Shown in pieces: positions 1 through 11,548 of a DNA stretch of 64,000 nt. The translations under genes were made by a program, and so were the position numbers. Origin of the DNA: Winogradskyella tangerina (GTDB lineage: Bacteria; Bacteroidota; Bacteroidia; Flavobacteriales; Flavobacteriaceae); contig NZ_QERF01000001.1 in assembly GCF_003260205.1 (NCBI RefSeq), positions 489,985 through 553,984 of the forward strand. The letters are read 5' to 3'. The notes below the pieces were generated by a model. That model worked only from the letters and a program-made list of their open reading frames with translations. It was not told the origin of the DNA and searched no databases. Each line of letters starts with the position of its first letter. The stretch's first letter is position 1.

Positions 1-84
1 GAAGGCAAAGCTAAAAATAGACGTATCGAAGTTATACTCACACCTAAATTAGATGAGATCTCGAAACTATTGAATGATATCTAA
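1..84 (+). CDS. OmpA-like C-terminal domain, 3' end only
   Basis: The first 27 codons of the window, read in frame 1, are open and stop at 82-84. The fragment contains GKAKNRRIEVILTPKLDEI. A Lys/Asn-Arg-Arg-Ile/Val-Glu run like this closes the peptidoglycan-binding helix-strand unit of OmpA/MotB-type domains. The gene begins outside the window. By family knowledge it would be an envelope protein anchoring the outer membrane to peptidoglycan. Only the tail is visible, so the identification rests on a short motif. The next gene starts 5 bases later, so the two may be co-transcribed. Confidence 0.5.
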   Translation, partial: EGKAKNRRIEVILTPKLDEISKLLNDI

Positions 85-89
85 ACTCT

Positions 90-3000
90 ATGCGAATTCG
101 TAGATGCAACACAATAAACATCTTCGCATTACTTTTATTACTGCTTGGTTTTAATTGTAAAGAATCATCTGAGCCCTACGATGATGGTTCAGGTACCTTG
201 TTTACATCAATTCCTGAAAGTCATTCAAACATAGATTTTCGAAATACAATTGAAGAAACCCCAGAATTCAACTTTTTGAACTATAGCTATATCTACAATG
301 GCGGTGGTGTTGCCGTTGGGGACATCAATAATGACGGCCTCGACGATTTGTATTTTACCTCAAATCAGCAATCCAATAAATTATATCTCAACAAGGGTAA
401 TTTTCAATTTGAAGACATCACCGACAGCGCTGGTGTAAGTGACCAAGAAGGCTGGTCGACTGGTGTGACGATGATAGATATTAACAATGACGGCTGGCTA
501 GATATTTATGTTTGCAAGTCGGGATCTTTAAATAATCGCAGTTTAAGACAAAATAAACTTTACATCAATCAGAAGGATAATACCTTCAAAGATGAAGCGC
601 TAAACTATGGATTAAAGGAATACAGCTTTTCTACTCAAGCTTACTTTTTTGACTATGACAAGGACGGCGATCTCGATATCTATTTGGTAAATCATAGCAC
701 CGATGCAAATGCTAAAACCCTAATCTTAAGCCCTCAACAACAAGCTAGCCTAAAAATCGATAGTAGAGATATTCTATTCAAAAATGAAAATGGCATCTAT
801 AAAAATGTTTCGAGAGACTCAGGAATTTCAAGTATGAAAGCTTGGGGTTTGAGTGCCTCTATTGGAGATTTCAATAATGACTCGTGGCCAGATATCTACG
901 TTGCCAATGACTTTTTCGAACCCGACTTTCTCTACATCAATAATCAGGATGGAACATTTACCAATGAAATTCTGAAGGCCTTTAAGCACATTCCAAACAA
1001 CAGTATGGGGTCTGATTTTGCTGATATCAATAATGATCTCTATCCCGATCTTGTAGTGCTAGATATGATGGCGGCCGATAGAAAACGCGGAAAGGAAAAT
1101 ATGGCGTCTATGGATACCGATCAGTTTAATCGCATGGTAGCACAAGGTTTTCATCATCAATATATGTCTAATATGTTGCAATTGAATAACGGCAATACTA
1201 CTTACAGCGACATCGGTCAATTCTCAGGAATTGCCAAAACCGACTGGAGTTGGGCACCCTTAATTGCAGATTTTAATAATGATGGCCTTAATGATCTTTT
1301 TGTTACCAACGGCATTGAAAAGGATTTGGCTAATCAGGATTTTAGAACCGCAATGCGTGGAAAAGATCTAAGTAATATCCAACAAGAAAGTCTAGATGAA
1401 GCTCTGGAGTTAATCCCATCTGCAAAGCTGCCCAATTATATGTTTATCAATAAAGGAGATTACAAGTTTGAAGATCGTTCTAAAGACCTTGGTTTTGACG
1501 CTGCGATCAATTCTAACGGTGCTGCTTATGCAGATTTAGACAATGACGGCGATCTTGATTTGGTGATAAACAATCAATCGGATAAGGCTTCGATTTATAG
1601 AAATAATTCTGAAGCAAATTTCCTTAATATCAGTTTGAAAGGCCCTGAACAAAACATTGGCGGTATTGGAACCAGAATTGAGCTTTACTCTGGCGACAAC
1701 AAGCAATTAAGAGAACTTCATGTGAGCAGAGGCTACCAATCGTCTGTAGGACATTCAGTGAATTTTGGCTTGGGTGAATCTACTAAAGTTGACAGTCTGA
1801 AAGTAATCTGGCCAGATAACAAGATCGAAATTCTAACCAATATTGCTGCAAACAGTACTTTGAATTTTAATTATGCAAATGCATCAGCCACGGCTGACCA
1901 ACCAATCGAAAAAGAAAAACTTTTTAGCAGAATTTCACCTTCACAATTAGGCATCACTTATGAGCACAAGACCGTTACATCTGATGACTATGCTATTCAG
2001 TTGCTATTGCCCCAAAAGCAATCAACTATAGATAATTCCCTACAAGTGGCCGACGTTAACAATGATGGATTAGATGATTTTTTTGTTGGAAACACAAGTG
2101 GTCGTCCTTCAGAATTATATATTCAAACGAGGCAAGGAACTTTCAATAAGTCTAACCAAAAGTTATTTCAAAGCAACATAAAACTTAATGACAACAATGC
2201 GTTGTTTTTCGATGCAGATAACGATAATGATTTAGATCTCTATGTGGCCTCTGGAAATTATCACGAGATTGATAAAATCAGACTACATCAAGATCGTCTG
2301 TATATTAATAATGGTAAGGGTATCTTTTCCAAAGGGCAATTACCCGAAATGCTGAGTATAACAAAAGCTATTGCCGCAGGTGATTTTGATAACGATGGCG
2401 ACATAGACCTCTTTGTTGGTGGCCGTGTTATCTCACGTAAATACCCCGAGGCTCCTGAGTCTTATCTGTTAGAAAATAGAAATGGGCAATTTGTAAATGT
2501 GACTTCGCAAAAGGCCGAAGGTTTGAAAGCCGTTGGATTAGTTAATGATGCAATTTTTTCAGATTATGATAATGATGGAGACCATGATTTGATTGTTGTA
2601 GGCGAATGGATGCCGGTAACATTTTTTAATAATGATAATGGTACATTCACAAAAGATGAACTATTAAGCTCCAATAATTCAGGGTGGTTTCAAACGATTA
2701 AAGTGCGTGATATTGATGGTGATGGCGATGAGGATTATTTCGTTGGAAATTTTGGTCAAAACAATAAGTTCCATCCTTCAGAAAAGAAACCACTACATAT
2801 TTACGCCAATTATTTTGATGATAATAATAGCTACGATATTGCGTTAACCAAAGAATCTGATGGTGATCTTTTCCCTGTTCGTGGTAAAGAATGTTCGTCT
2901 GAACAAACGCCATTCCTAAAGGAAAAAATTGGCACCTATAGTGAATTTGCTAATTCAAATATTTTTGATGTCTACGGACAGGAGAATATTGATACGGCTT

Positions 3001-3377
3001 TACATCTGCAAGCTTCAAGCTTTAGCTCTTATTACATCGAAAATAAAGGTGATCAGAATTTTGAATACCATCCTTTACCGAATGAAGCACAGTTTGGACC
3101 TACATTAGATTTCGAGTTTATTGACATAAATAATGACGGTACACTTGAAGTTATTGGTGTTGGAGCTATCTATGATGCCGAAGTAGAGACCATTCGTTAC
3201 GATGCTTCAAATGGCTTTATTTTGAACTTAAATGACGGTGTGATATCAACTTATCAGAATTTGATTAATATCACTTCCAAAGAAGCCAAAGCAATTGAGC
3301 GCATAATAATTAAAGGGCAACCACACCTTTTAATTTTGAATGCCAATGATGAACTCGATATATTACGATTGAAATAA
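90..3377 (+). CDS. VCBS/FG-GAP repeat lipoprotein with ASPIC/UnbV domain
   Basis: A 1095-residue exported lipoprotein. A short hydrophobic segment ends in a lipobox-like LLLGFNC, with Cys at about residue 23. Many Asp/Asn-rich FG-GAP/VCBS repeats follow (for example GDINNDGLDDLYF and DYDKDGDLDIYLV), with the calcium-loop pattern DxDxDGxxD spread over most of the chain. They imply one or two extracytoplasmic beta-propellers. Around residues 545-590 a segment with GHSVNFGLGE and VIWPDNK matches the ASPIC/UnbV module that usually accompanies these repeats. Such lipoproteins are common and multicopy in Bacteroidota, often near SusC/SusD transporters, but no SusCD pair is adjacent here. The substrate is unknown. 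A 12-bp terminator hairpin follows the stop. Confidence 0.85.
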   Translation: MRIRRCNTINIFALLLLLLGFNCKESSEPYDDGSGTLFTSIPESHSNIDFRNTIEETPEFNFLNYSYIYNGGGVAVGDINNDGLDDLYFTSNQQSNKLYLNKGNFQFEDITDSAGVSDQEGWSTGVTMIDINNDGWLDIYVCKSGSLNNRSLRQNKLYINQKDNTFKDEALNYGLKEYSFSTQAYFFDYDKDGDLDIYLVNHSTDANAKTLILSPQQQASLKIDSRDILFKNENGIYKNVSRDSGISSMKAWGLSASIGDFNNDSWPDIYVANDFFEPDFLYINNQDGTFTNEILKAFKHIPNNSMGSDFADINNDLYPDLVVLDMMAADRKRGKENMASMDTDQFNRMVAQGFHHQYMSNMLQLNNGNTTYSDIGQFSGIAKTDWSWAPLIADFNNDGLNDLFVTNGIEKDLANQDFRTAMRGKDLSNIQQESLDEALELIPSAKLPNYMFINKGDYKFEDRSKDLGFDAAINSNGAAYADLDNDGDLDLVINNQSDKASIYRNNSEANFLNISLKGPEQNIGGIGTRIELYSGDNKQLRELHVSRGYQSSVGHSVNFGLGESTKVDSLKVIWPDNKIEILTNIAANSTLNFNYANASATADQPIEKEKLFSRISPSQLGITYEHKTVTSDDYAIQLLLPQKQSTIDNSLQVADVNNDGLDDFFVGNTSGRPSELYIQTRQGTFNKSNQKLFQSNIKLNDNNALFFDADNDNDLDLYVASGNYHEIDKIRLHQDRLYINNGKGIFSKGQLPEMLSITKAIAAGDFDNDGDIDLFVGGRVISRKYPEAPESYLLENRNGQFVNVTSQKAEGLKAVGLVNDAIFSDYDNDGDHDLIVVGEWMPVTFFNNDNGTFTKDELLSSNNSGWFQTIKVRDIDGDGDEDYFVGNFGQNNKFHPSEKKPLHIYANYFDDNNSYDIALTKESDGDLFPVRGKECSSEQTPFLKEKIGTYSEFANSNIFDVYGQENIDTALHLQASSFSSYYIENKGDQNFEYHPLPNEAQFGPTLDFEFIDINNDGTLEVIGVGAIYDAEVETIRYDASNGFILNLNDGVISTYQNLINITSKEAKAIERIIIKGQPHLLILNANDELDILRLK

Positions 3378-3378
3378 A

Positions 3379-3406
3379 AAAACCACAAGACGAATCTTGT
3401 GGTTTT
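3379..3406. terminator. Bidirectional intrinsic terminator
   Basis: A perfect 12-bp stem (3379-3390 with 3395-3406) around a CGAA tetraloop, flanked by A and T runs on both sides. It lies between the VCBS lipoprotein gene (+) and atpC (-) and can serve both converging transcripts. Confidence 0.85.
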
Positions 3407-3429
3407 ATATATGATAGAACGACTAAATC

Positions 3430-3723
3430 TTAGTCCGCTAATATAATTAGCTTGTTATCTTTCATTTCTATAGTACCAGAATTTATCTTTACCGTTAAGA
3501 CTTTATTGTCGTCATTGTGAGGAACCACAGCGGCATGCAATTCATCAAACTCTAAATGACTTTGAGAATGCGTCTTTACTCTGATAGTCCCTTCTTTAAG
3601 AATCGAAACAATTGGAGCGTGATCTTTTAACATCTCGAACTCTCCACTCACTCCTGGCACAACTACAGAGTCGACTTCCGAACTAAATAAAGTGGCTTCT
3701 GGTGATACAATTTCTAAATACAT
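3430..3723 (-). CDS. atpC: ATP synthase F1 subunit epsilon
   Basis: A 97-residue protein beginning MYLEIVSPEATLFSSEV, with a VPGVSGEFEMLKDHAPIVS block typical of the N-terminal beta-sandwich of F1 epsilon. The subunit sits on the central stalk and couples gamma rotation to the beta subunits. It consists of little more than the beta-sandwich. The C-terminal helical hairpin found in proteobacterial epsilon (about 135-140 residues) is absent, which is usual for Bacteroidota and implies weaker epsilon-mediated inhibition (inference). It follows atpD by 59 bases in the same direction. The atpD-atpC pair without the other ATP synthase genes is a common Bacteroidota arrangement. Confidence 0.93.
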   Translation of the reverse strand: MYLEIVSPEATLFSSEVDSVVVPGVSGEFEMLKDHAPIVSILKEGTIRVKTHSQSHLEFDELHAAVVPHNDDNKVLTVKINSGTIEMKDNKLIILAD

Positions 3724-3782
3724 AATTTTTGAGTTTGTAGTTTGCAGTCACTGAAATCTGTTTACTGAGACTGCCTACTAGA

Positions 3783-5427
<1,645 letters not shown>

Positions 5428-5449
5428 TATATTAAATGTTCTTTTCTAA

Positions 5450-7078
5450 TTATTGCAACAATGGCGAGTAATTTGTTGGGAAATCACCAGCTTTTGCAAC
5501 GTTATCTGAAGCCATGAAATTAGAACCATAAGTTGCATCAATAGCTTCTAAGAAACTATTGGCCATAAGTGCATAACCTCTGGCTGTAAGATGTATACCG
5601 TCTAAACTTACTAATCCTCCAAATACAAGATCCGTGTTCATTAAGTAATCATCGAACATAATTCCTGTTGTAGATGCTTCTGTTAGAATAGCGTTCACAT
5701 CAACAAATGCCAATCCGTTAGCTGCAGCTACATTAGCAATAGTTGCATTAAAGCCATCAACGGCCATTGCTATTTCATCAGTCTCCGCAGGTACTAATAC
5801 CCATCTATCATCTAAAGGATATGTAATGCCTTCAACTGCAAACTGACCTGCAAGGTCCGCAGGAATACCGTTTCCTGTTAAGAAGTTAAAGAAATCACTA
5901 TTTACAGTACCGATAACAGTACTACTTGGTAAGGTTAATAAATCATTGTCATTTGCTTGACGTGCTTGTCCATAAGTTGCTCCTAATAAATTAGCCACTA
6001 ATGGCGCTGCTGCTGCTGGTAATCCTAATGATTCTACAAAGAATGGGAATGTTGGACTCGCATTAAAGGCAGCGATCATTTGTGCTGAAATATCAGTTAA
6101 ACTTTCGTCTCTAATAACTACTGGACTGGCAGAAGTCTCAGAGAATACAATTGCTCTATCTCCTTGTCCAAGCGCCTCAAATACCAAATTGATCTGGCCA
6201 AAAATGCCATTCAACGTTGGGATTAATGGCCCGAATGCTGGATTTGATGGATCGAGAGCATCAACAGGAACAGCTGTAAAATATGGTAAGCTTGTAACAT
6301 AAGGAATATTAGTCACCGCACCTTGAGCACCGTTTGCCGTCATTGTTGTTATAATAGTATTGAATGCGAAATCGAAAGTAGCCTGATCTGTAATCTGATC
6401 TATACTTGCATCTCCACCTTGAGTAGCATAACCTAAAACGTCATTACCACCAATTAAATCTGCAGTAAAGAAAGTTGGATTCTGGCTAGCTGCAAGTTCT
6501 AGAACTGTAGCATCAGGTGTTCCACCTGTAAGTCTTACCGCATAAGGATTTGCTGCAGCTGGAAAATTAGCAATGTTACCATAACCTGGTGCAATAAAGT
6601 GGAAACTCTTTGCTCCTGGAACACCTACATTATTGAATGGTCCGGTTGGGTTATTTAGAACAATATCGGTTCCAACAGTCACCGGGCCAATAACTGATTC
6701 TAATGGCACAGGTCCTGCACCACCGAAGACTAATCTAGGATTTGTAATTCTTGTACCGCCTGCGGCTAAACCTCCAAAATTATCACTCATCCAAGGTTGA
6801 GTAAATTCTCCTCCACCAACGTTTGCAAATTGCTGAGCTAAAATATTTGGAAAAGAATTCTCCTGAGCTGCTATAAACAGACCATTATCTGTAAATCCGG
6901 CTGTAAATGATGGACCTATGGATACGTAGTTTGAGAAATCTGCCGTTCCTGCTGACGGATCTGGTAAAGGATCTGGCGTAGGGTTAGATCTTTCTCTTAA
7001 ATCTTCAACGAGTTCATTCTCGCACGCTACCAATCCTAAGGTTAGAACAGCCAGCATTATATATTTAAATTGTTTCAT
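5450..7078 (-). CDS. SGNH/GDSL-family lipoprotein, TonB-receptor partner
   Basis: A 542-residue lipoprotein. The signal segment MKQFKYIMLAVLTLGLVAC has its lipobox Cys at residue 19, followed by a Pro/Asp-rich linker. SGNH-hydrolase blocks are recognisable: YVSIGPSFTAG with the candidate nucleophile Ser57 (GPSF in place of GDSL), IGGNDVLG with Asn212 (the oxyanion block), and DGIHLT with Asp493 and His496 (the catalytic pair). The distance between blocks III and V is larger than in compact GDSL esterases, so an insertion is likely. The gene follows the TonB-dependent receptor at 7102-9906 with a 23-base gap in the same direction. I infer a surface esterase or lipid-binding partner of that receptor. 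The substrate is not known. Confidence 0.75.
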   Translation of the reverse strand: MKQFKYIMLAVLTLGLVACENELVEDLRERSNPTPDPLPDPSAGTADFSNYVSIGPSFTAGFTDNGLFIAAQENSFPNILAQQFANVGGGEFTQPWMSDNFGGLAAGGTRITNPRLVFGGAGPVPLESVIGPVTVGTDIVLNNPTGPFNNVGVPGAKSFHFIAPGYGNIANFPAAANPYAVRLTGGTPDATVLELAASQNPTFFTADLIGGNDVLGYATQGGDASIDQITDQATFDFAFNTIITTMTANGAQGAVTNIPYVTSLPYFTAVPVDALDPSNPAFGPLIPTLNGIFGQINLVFEALGQGDRAIVFSETSASPVVIRDESLTDISAQMIAAFNASPTFPFFVESLGLPAAAAPLVANLLGATYGQARQANDNDLLTLPSSTVIGTVNSDFFNFLTGNGIPADLAGQFAVEGITYPLDDRWVLVPAETDEIAMAVDGFNATIANVAAANGLAFVDVNAILTEASTTGIMFDDYLMNTDLVFGGLVSLDGIHLTARGYALMANSFLEAIDATYGSNFMASDNVAKAGDFPTNYSPLLQ

Positions 7079-7101
7079 TTTGAATAATTTCTTTTCCGTT
7101 A

Positions 7102-9906
7102 TTATAAATTATTAATGGTCAATGACACGTAGTACTGAGAACCTATGAAACCTGTACCGAATGCCGTGAAGTATTCGTCTTGTAATAAGTTAGTAGCACC
7201 AGCTTTAATTGTAGACTTTAAGCTTGGTATTCTGAAATTAACCTGTGCATCAAGTACATTAAATGAAGGAACGTCACCATCACCAAATGATGCTTCCCAG
7301 AAGTAATTATCACTCCATCTCCAAGCTACATTGAATCCAAAGTTTTTGAATAATTCAGTCTTACCAAAAGACACTTTCGTTTTGTGCTCTGGCGTGTTGA
7401 AGTTTGTTCTGAAATCTGGATTTTGAGTTACATCAAAGTCTAATTTAGCGTAAGTATAATTCGCACTTAAATCAAAACCGTCAAATACTTTAGCTGAAAC
7501 CTGAATCGCAGCACCATAAGAATTTACCTCTTCATCAGAGTTAGTATAGGTTTGATATGCTTCAAAGTCACCATTAGCTATTGCCGCAACTGCAAGCGGT
7601 GTTCCGTCAGGTAATGTTTGTGTTAATTGAACATCACCATAGAAAGGAGAAATTACAGTTTCGTTAGCTAAGAAATCTTGGTATCTGTTGTAGTATGCAG
7701 ATGCATCTACGATTACGGCATCTAATTTACCACGGTAACCAACTTCAAAAGAGGTTACTTGTTCTGGTTTTACAAAATTAGAATTCGCAATTTCTAAATC
7801 AGCAGGGTTACCTGAATTCGCAAATCCTTCAGTTACAGAGTTCGCAAAGAAAGAGTTATTATAAGCTCCTGTAGCGTCTACGTTAATGTTAGTTTGACCT
7901 ACAATTGCACTACCCGTTGGACTTAGATCGTAGTTTCTGATATCTCTTGCTGGGTTATCTTCAGCACCACCAACTAATATAGCTCTACCTACATTTAAAC
8001 CGATATATAAATCTTGTGTTGTTGGATTTCTAAATCCAGTTTGGAAAGAAGCTCTAATGTTGTGATCTTCGTTAATAGTGAAACCAGCAGAAATTCTTGG
8101 AGAGAAGAATCCGTCGAATAATTCAGACTTATCATATCTCACAGAACCTGTTAACTTAAGCTCTACACTTTCCGATATTTCAAGAGATCGTTGTAATTGT
8201 GTATAAATACCAACTTCAGAATAATTAATAGGTCCATCAACATCTGTATAGATAGTTCCTGAAGAATTCAATCGGTATCTTCTGTAAGATCCACCAACTT
8301 GAATTTCAGCAAAATCAACTAAGTCTCCAAAATTATAATTGGCGTCTGCATGATAATATCTAGATTCATCCTGGAATCTAGAACCAGTTGTTAGATCTGG
8401 ATCAGCTACACTTCTATTAAATGCATTCTGGAATTCTGGTGTACCTGGTAAAAATCTTCCGGTGTCCGCTGCTTGTCTTGCCGCAACATGTGCTTCAGCA
8501 TCAGTTGCACCTCCAAGAGTTGCACCAATGTACGTTCCTACGTACTCACCAAACCAAGTGTTATTGTCTTTCCAAGAATTGTTAATCTGAATTCCTGTGA
8601 AAACCATATCATAAGAGTCACCTGCTTTATCAGCTACTACATAACCTCTCACGAAGAAATTGTCGTTTCTAACTTCTAATTTATGTTGTTGCTGGAAGAA
8701 ATTCTTGATATTATATCTGTTGGCACCTTGGTATATGGTGTTACCAGTACCTACTTTACCTACATATTGAATCTCAAAGTCGTCTCCCCATGGTCTGAAA
8801 TATAGACCCCAATCTGCTTTAATACTTTCTGCATTGTAGTTGGTTAAGTCACGTTCGTTGTATCCTGTTCTACTAACATCTACAGAAGGAACGAGTGCAG
8901 AAGAACCTGCAGGCGCTAAACCTAAAGCTTCAAGGCTTTGAGCAACATTATTAATATTAGTTACAACCTCATCACCGTAGATATTTATACCGTCATAATC
9001 TAGATCTGCTCTTGTTAAGCCTCTATTAAAACGGTCTTCTTCATTTGTAGCGAACCAATCGGTACCTTTTAAATACCCAAAATTCACTTTGGCCGCAAAA
9101 TGCTCTGTAAACTTATGAGCGAAACGAACACCTAAATCGGTGTAATCATTATCTCCGGCAGCTTCTTGAGAAGTGATACCTCTTTTGATGTAGGCACTAA
9201 TTCCTGAATGATCGAATGGGCTTTTACTTCTCATAAATAAGATACCGTTAAATGCATTTGCACCATATAAGGCTGAAGATGCACCTGGTAGTAATTCCAC
9301 GCTTTGAACATCAGTTTCTATCATACCAACGAGGTTACCAATAGGGAAGTTCAGTGCTGGTGTTGAATTGTCCATTCCGTCTACCAACTGCATAAATCTG
9401 GTATTAGCAAAAGTTGCAAAACCTCTAGTATTTACAGATTTAAACGTTAAACTATTAGTATTTATATCTACTCCTTTTAAGTTTTCTAAACCATCATAGA
9501 AATCTACCGAGGCTGTATTTTTAATTTCTTTTAAACCAAATCTTTCAACGGTTACAGGTGACTCAAAAATTCTTTCAGGTGTACGCGAAGCAGAAATTAC
9601 AACTTCATCGAGCGTGTTACCTTCTTGTAGTGTTACGTCTACTGTTTGATCACTTGATGTTACTTCAACAGTTTGAGTTTCGAATCCGGTATAACTTACG
9701 CGGATTGAAAACGGTGGCTCTTGATCGGTTGTAAGGATATAATTACCGTCAAAATCCGATACAGCACCTGTAGTGGTGCCGACTATGACAATATTTGCGC
9801 CGGGCAAGGGTAATCCCGTATTGTCAGTGATTTTACCTTTAATTGTGGTTTGGGAATAGGATACCACGCAGAAAAGCAATGCAAAAATCTTTAAGATTGT
9901 CTTCAT
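7102..9906 (-). CDS. TonB-dependent receptor with carboxypeptidase-regulatory-like domain
   Basis: A 934-residue outer-membrane transporter. A signal peptide ending near VVSYSQ is followed by a carboxypeptidase-regulatory-like beta-sandwich (TIKGKITDNTGLPLPGANI, about residues 21-100). Next come a TonB-box-like LDEVVISASR and a plug domain with LLPGASSALYGANAFNG, then about 650 residues of 22-strand barrel ending in the aromatic-rich strand QYYVSLTINNL. Uptake through it is powered by TonB-ExbBD. No SusD-type partner is present. Instead an SGNH lipoprotein follows 23 bases downstream, which points to a lipid or ester substrate (inference). No convincing TAnnTTTG element was seen upstream. Confidence 0.93.
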   Translation of the reverse strand: MKTILKIFALLFCVVSYSQTTIKGKITDNTGLPLPGANIVIVGTTTGAVSDFDGNYILTTDQEPPFSIRVSYTGFETQTVEVTSSDQTVDVTLQEGNTLDEVVISASRTPERIFESPVTVERFGLKEIKNTASVDFYDGLENLKGVDINTNSLTFKSVNTRGFATFANTRFMQLVDGMDNSTPALNFPIGNLVGMIETDVQSVELLPGASSALYGANAFNGILFMRSKSPFDHSGISAYIKRGITSQEAAGDNDYTDLGVRFAHKFTEHFAAKVNFGYLKGTDWFATNEEDRFNRGLTRADLDYDGINIYGDEVVTNINNVAQSLEALGLAPAGSSALVPSVDVSRTGYNERDLTNYNAESIKADWGLYFRPWGDDFEIQYVGKVGTGNTIYQGANRYNIKNFFQQQHKLEVRNDNFFVRGYVVADKAGDSYDMVFTGIQINNSWKDNNTWFGEYVGTYIGATLGGATDAEAHVAARQAADTGRFLPGTPEFQNAFNRSVADPDLTTGSRFQDESRYYHADANYNFGDLVDFAEIQVGGSYRRYRLNSSGTIYTDVDGPINYSEVGIYTQLQRSLEISESVELKLTGSVRYDKSELFDGFFSPRISAGFTINEDHNIRASFQTGFRNPTTQDLYIGLNVGRAILVGGAEDNPARDIRNYDLSPTGSAIVGQTNINVDATGAYNNSFFANSVTEGFANSGNPADLEIANSNFVKPEQVTSFEVGYRGKLDAVIVDASAYYNRYQDFLANETVISPFYGDVQLTQTLPDGTPLAVAAIANGDFEAYQTYTNSDEEVNSYGAAIQVSAKVFDGFDLSANYTYAKLDFDVTQNPDFRTNFNTPEHKTKVSFGKTELFKNFGFNVAWRWSDNYFWEASFGDGDVPSFNVLDAQVNFRIPSLKSTIKAGATNLLQDEYFTAFGTGFIGSQYYVSLTINNL

Positions 9907-10232
9907 TTTAGAGAATTAGTTAAATTTATTAGATGAGCAATTTAAATAAATATATGAAAAGTATGTAACAATTTCGCAGAAAATTATGCGCGCATAGTAT
10001 ATTTTGAAAAAATTATGCCTAAATAATTATCAATTCCTCAATAATTAGCTAAAACCGACCTATTTAAGTTTTTTAAATGTAGTATCAGATCAGTACTTTA
10101 TGCCCTGAATTATGCAAGAATAACTTATAAAATGACCTTACATAGATTAATTTAATGAAAATCTAAATTTATATTTAATATTGACAAGCAGTTTTCGGAC
10201 TGGCTATTAATCAAAACCAAAAACAACCTACA
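9907..10232. other. Intergenic region between divergent TonB receptor and ASST genes
   Basis: 326 bases without a credible gene. It must hold the promoters for the receptor (-) and the sulfotransferase operon (+). The only obvious structure is a 12-base perfect palindrome, TATGCGCGCATA, at 9985-9996, about 80 bases upstream of the receptor start. The string AATTATGC occurs three times in the region. Neither promoter matches TAnnTTTG well, so both may depend on an alternative sigma factor or an activator (inference). Confidence 0.5.
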
Positions 10233-11537
10233 TTGAAAGCAATAAGAAAATTAGCATTATTCATTATTGGATTATTTGTATTAATGCTATGGAGTGGCAT
10301 GGTAAGAAATGTAACTCTCGGACAACGTTCTCTAGGTCCTTTAACTGACCCCATTAAATCTTTTTCAGAATTACCTTCTAATATGAAAGCAGCATACAAC
10401 CATTTCTTGGTTGCACCTGAATATTATTTAAAAACTAAAGAAGGTGATAAGGAGGATATAAATAAATTAACCTATAATCTATATGCTAGTTATGCCTATA
10501 GAAACGGTGATGGTTTCAATATTGAACTGAAGAATTTCAAGACAGATGAAATCATAAAAACATGGCGTCTTCCGGTAGAATATTTATCTAAACATCATAA
10601 AGTTGGCCAAAACGACCGTCTTTTCCCTTCAAAATTGATGGAAAACAGAGGTGTTATTGTAGCCTGTGATGAACAACCCGGACTCATAAGACTAGACTCG
10701 GCTTCAAATGTGGTTTGGCATAACAAAGATTTTATCTTTCACCACGGTATGAATTTCGATCATGAAGGAAATATTTGGACGCCTGGTGTTAAACATGAAG
10801 ACGGCATCATTATGCCAAATACTGTTTCTGTTGATGGCTCAAAAATCGATTACAGAGACGATATGGTTTTAAGTGTTGATGCAAAAACTGGTAAAACGCT
10901 ATACAGCAAATCATTGACCAGTATTTTTGAAGAAAATGACCTTTCAGAATTATTGAATAGAGGAAGCATTGTAACTGACCCTTTTCATTTAAATGATGTG
11001 GAACCAGTGGTGGCTGATAGTTCGCGTCATTTTAATAAGGGAGACGTGTTTTTAAGTTTCAGACATCTCTCTGCGATACTTCAATTTAGACCTTCAACAG
11101 GTAAGGTGATTAAAGTTATCGAAGGTCCGTTTACCTATCAGCACGATGTAGATATTGTAAATGACAGTACGATCGCATTATTCAATAATAATACTGTCGC
11201 CATGAATATGAAGTTCAATAAATTTGAATTTAAACCAAGTAAAGGCGACATTCAACGAAAAATAACACATTCGAATGTGCTTATTTATAAATTTGAAACT
11301 GATTCATTTGAAGCACTTTACGAAAAGGAGTTCATCAAAAATGAAATCTATACGGAAGCAGAAGGCTTGTATGAATTATTGCCCAATGGGGATCTGTTCG
11401 TAGAAGAACAAGGACCCGGAGTTTTATGGGTGTTAAATGAAAATGGCGTTGTCCTAAAAACCACTTTAAAAAGTGATATAGAAGGGTATCATTACCTTCC
11501 GAACTGGACATCGATATATACAGACATAAACTTTTAA
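10233..11537 (+). CDS. Arylsulfotransferase (ASST)-family protein
   Basis: 434 residues from a TTG start at 10233. The N-terminal hydrophobic segment (ALFIIGLFVLMLWSGMV, residues 8-24) acts as a signal anchor. The body shows the beta-propeller pattern of the ASST family: LIRLDSASNVVW, a FHHGMNFDHEGNIWTPG blade with paired His, HLNDVEPV near residue 250, a FRHLSAILQF blade and YQHDVDIV near residue 305. In characterised ASSTs, periplasmic propeller His residues carry a sulfo-enzyme intermediate and move sulfate from a phenolic ester to a phenol without PAPS. Which His is catalytic here cannot be decided by eye. It heads an operon with a micro-membrane protein and a PAPS-type sulfotransferase. 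PQQ-like structural proteins are the main alternative. Confidence 0.72.
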   Translation: MKAIRKLALFIIGLFVLMLWSGMVRNVTLGQRSLGPLTDPIKSFSELPSNMKAAYNHFLVAPEYYLKTKEGDKEDINKLTYNLYASYAYRNGDGFNIELKNFKTDEIIKTWRLPVEYLSKHHKVGQNDRLFPSKLMENRGVIVACDEQPGLIRLDSASNVVWHNKDFIFHHGMNFDHEGNIWTPGVKHEDGIIMPNTVSVDGSKIDYRDDMVLSVDAKTGKTLYSKSLTSIFEENDLSELLNRGSIVTDPFHLNDVEPVVADSSRHFNKGDVFLSFRHLSAILQFRPSTGKVIKVIEGPFTYQHDVDIVNDSTIALFNNNTVAMNMKFNKFEFKPSKGDIQRKITHSNVLIYKFETDSFEALYEKEFIKNEIYTEAEGLYELLPNGDLFVEEQGPGVLWVLNENGVVLKTTLKSDIEGYHYLPNWTSIYTDINF

Positions 11538-11548
11538 AATCTACTATT

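Noticed and set aside
90..3377. Part of a SusCD polysaccharide-utilisation locus
   Set aside because: VCBS/ASPIC lipoproteins often accompany such loci, but no SusC/SusD pair, glycosidase or sulfatase adjoins this gene in the visible sequence.
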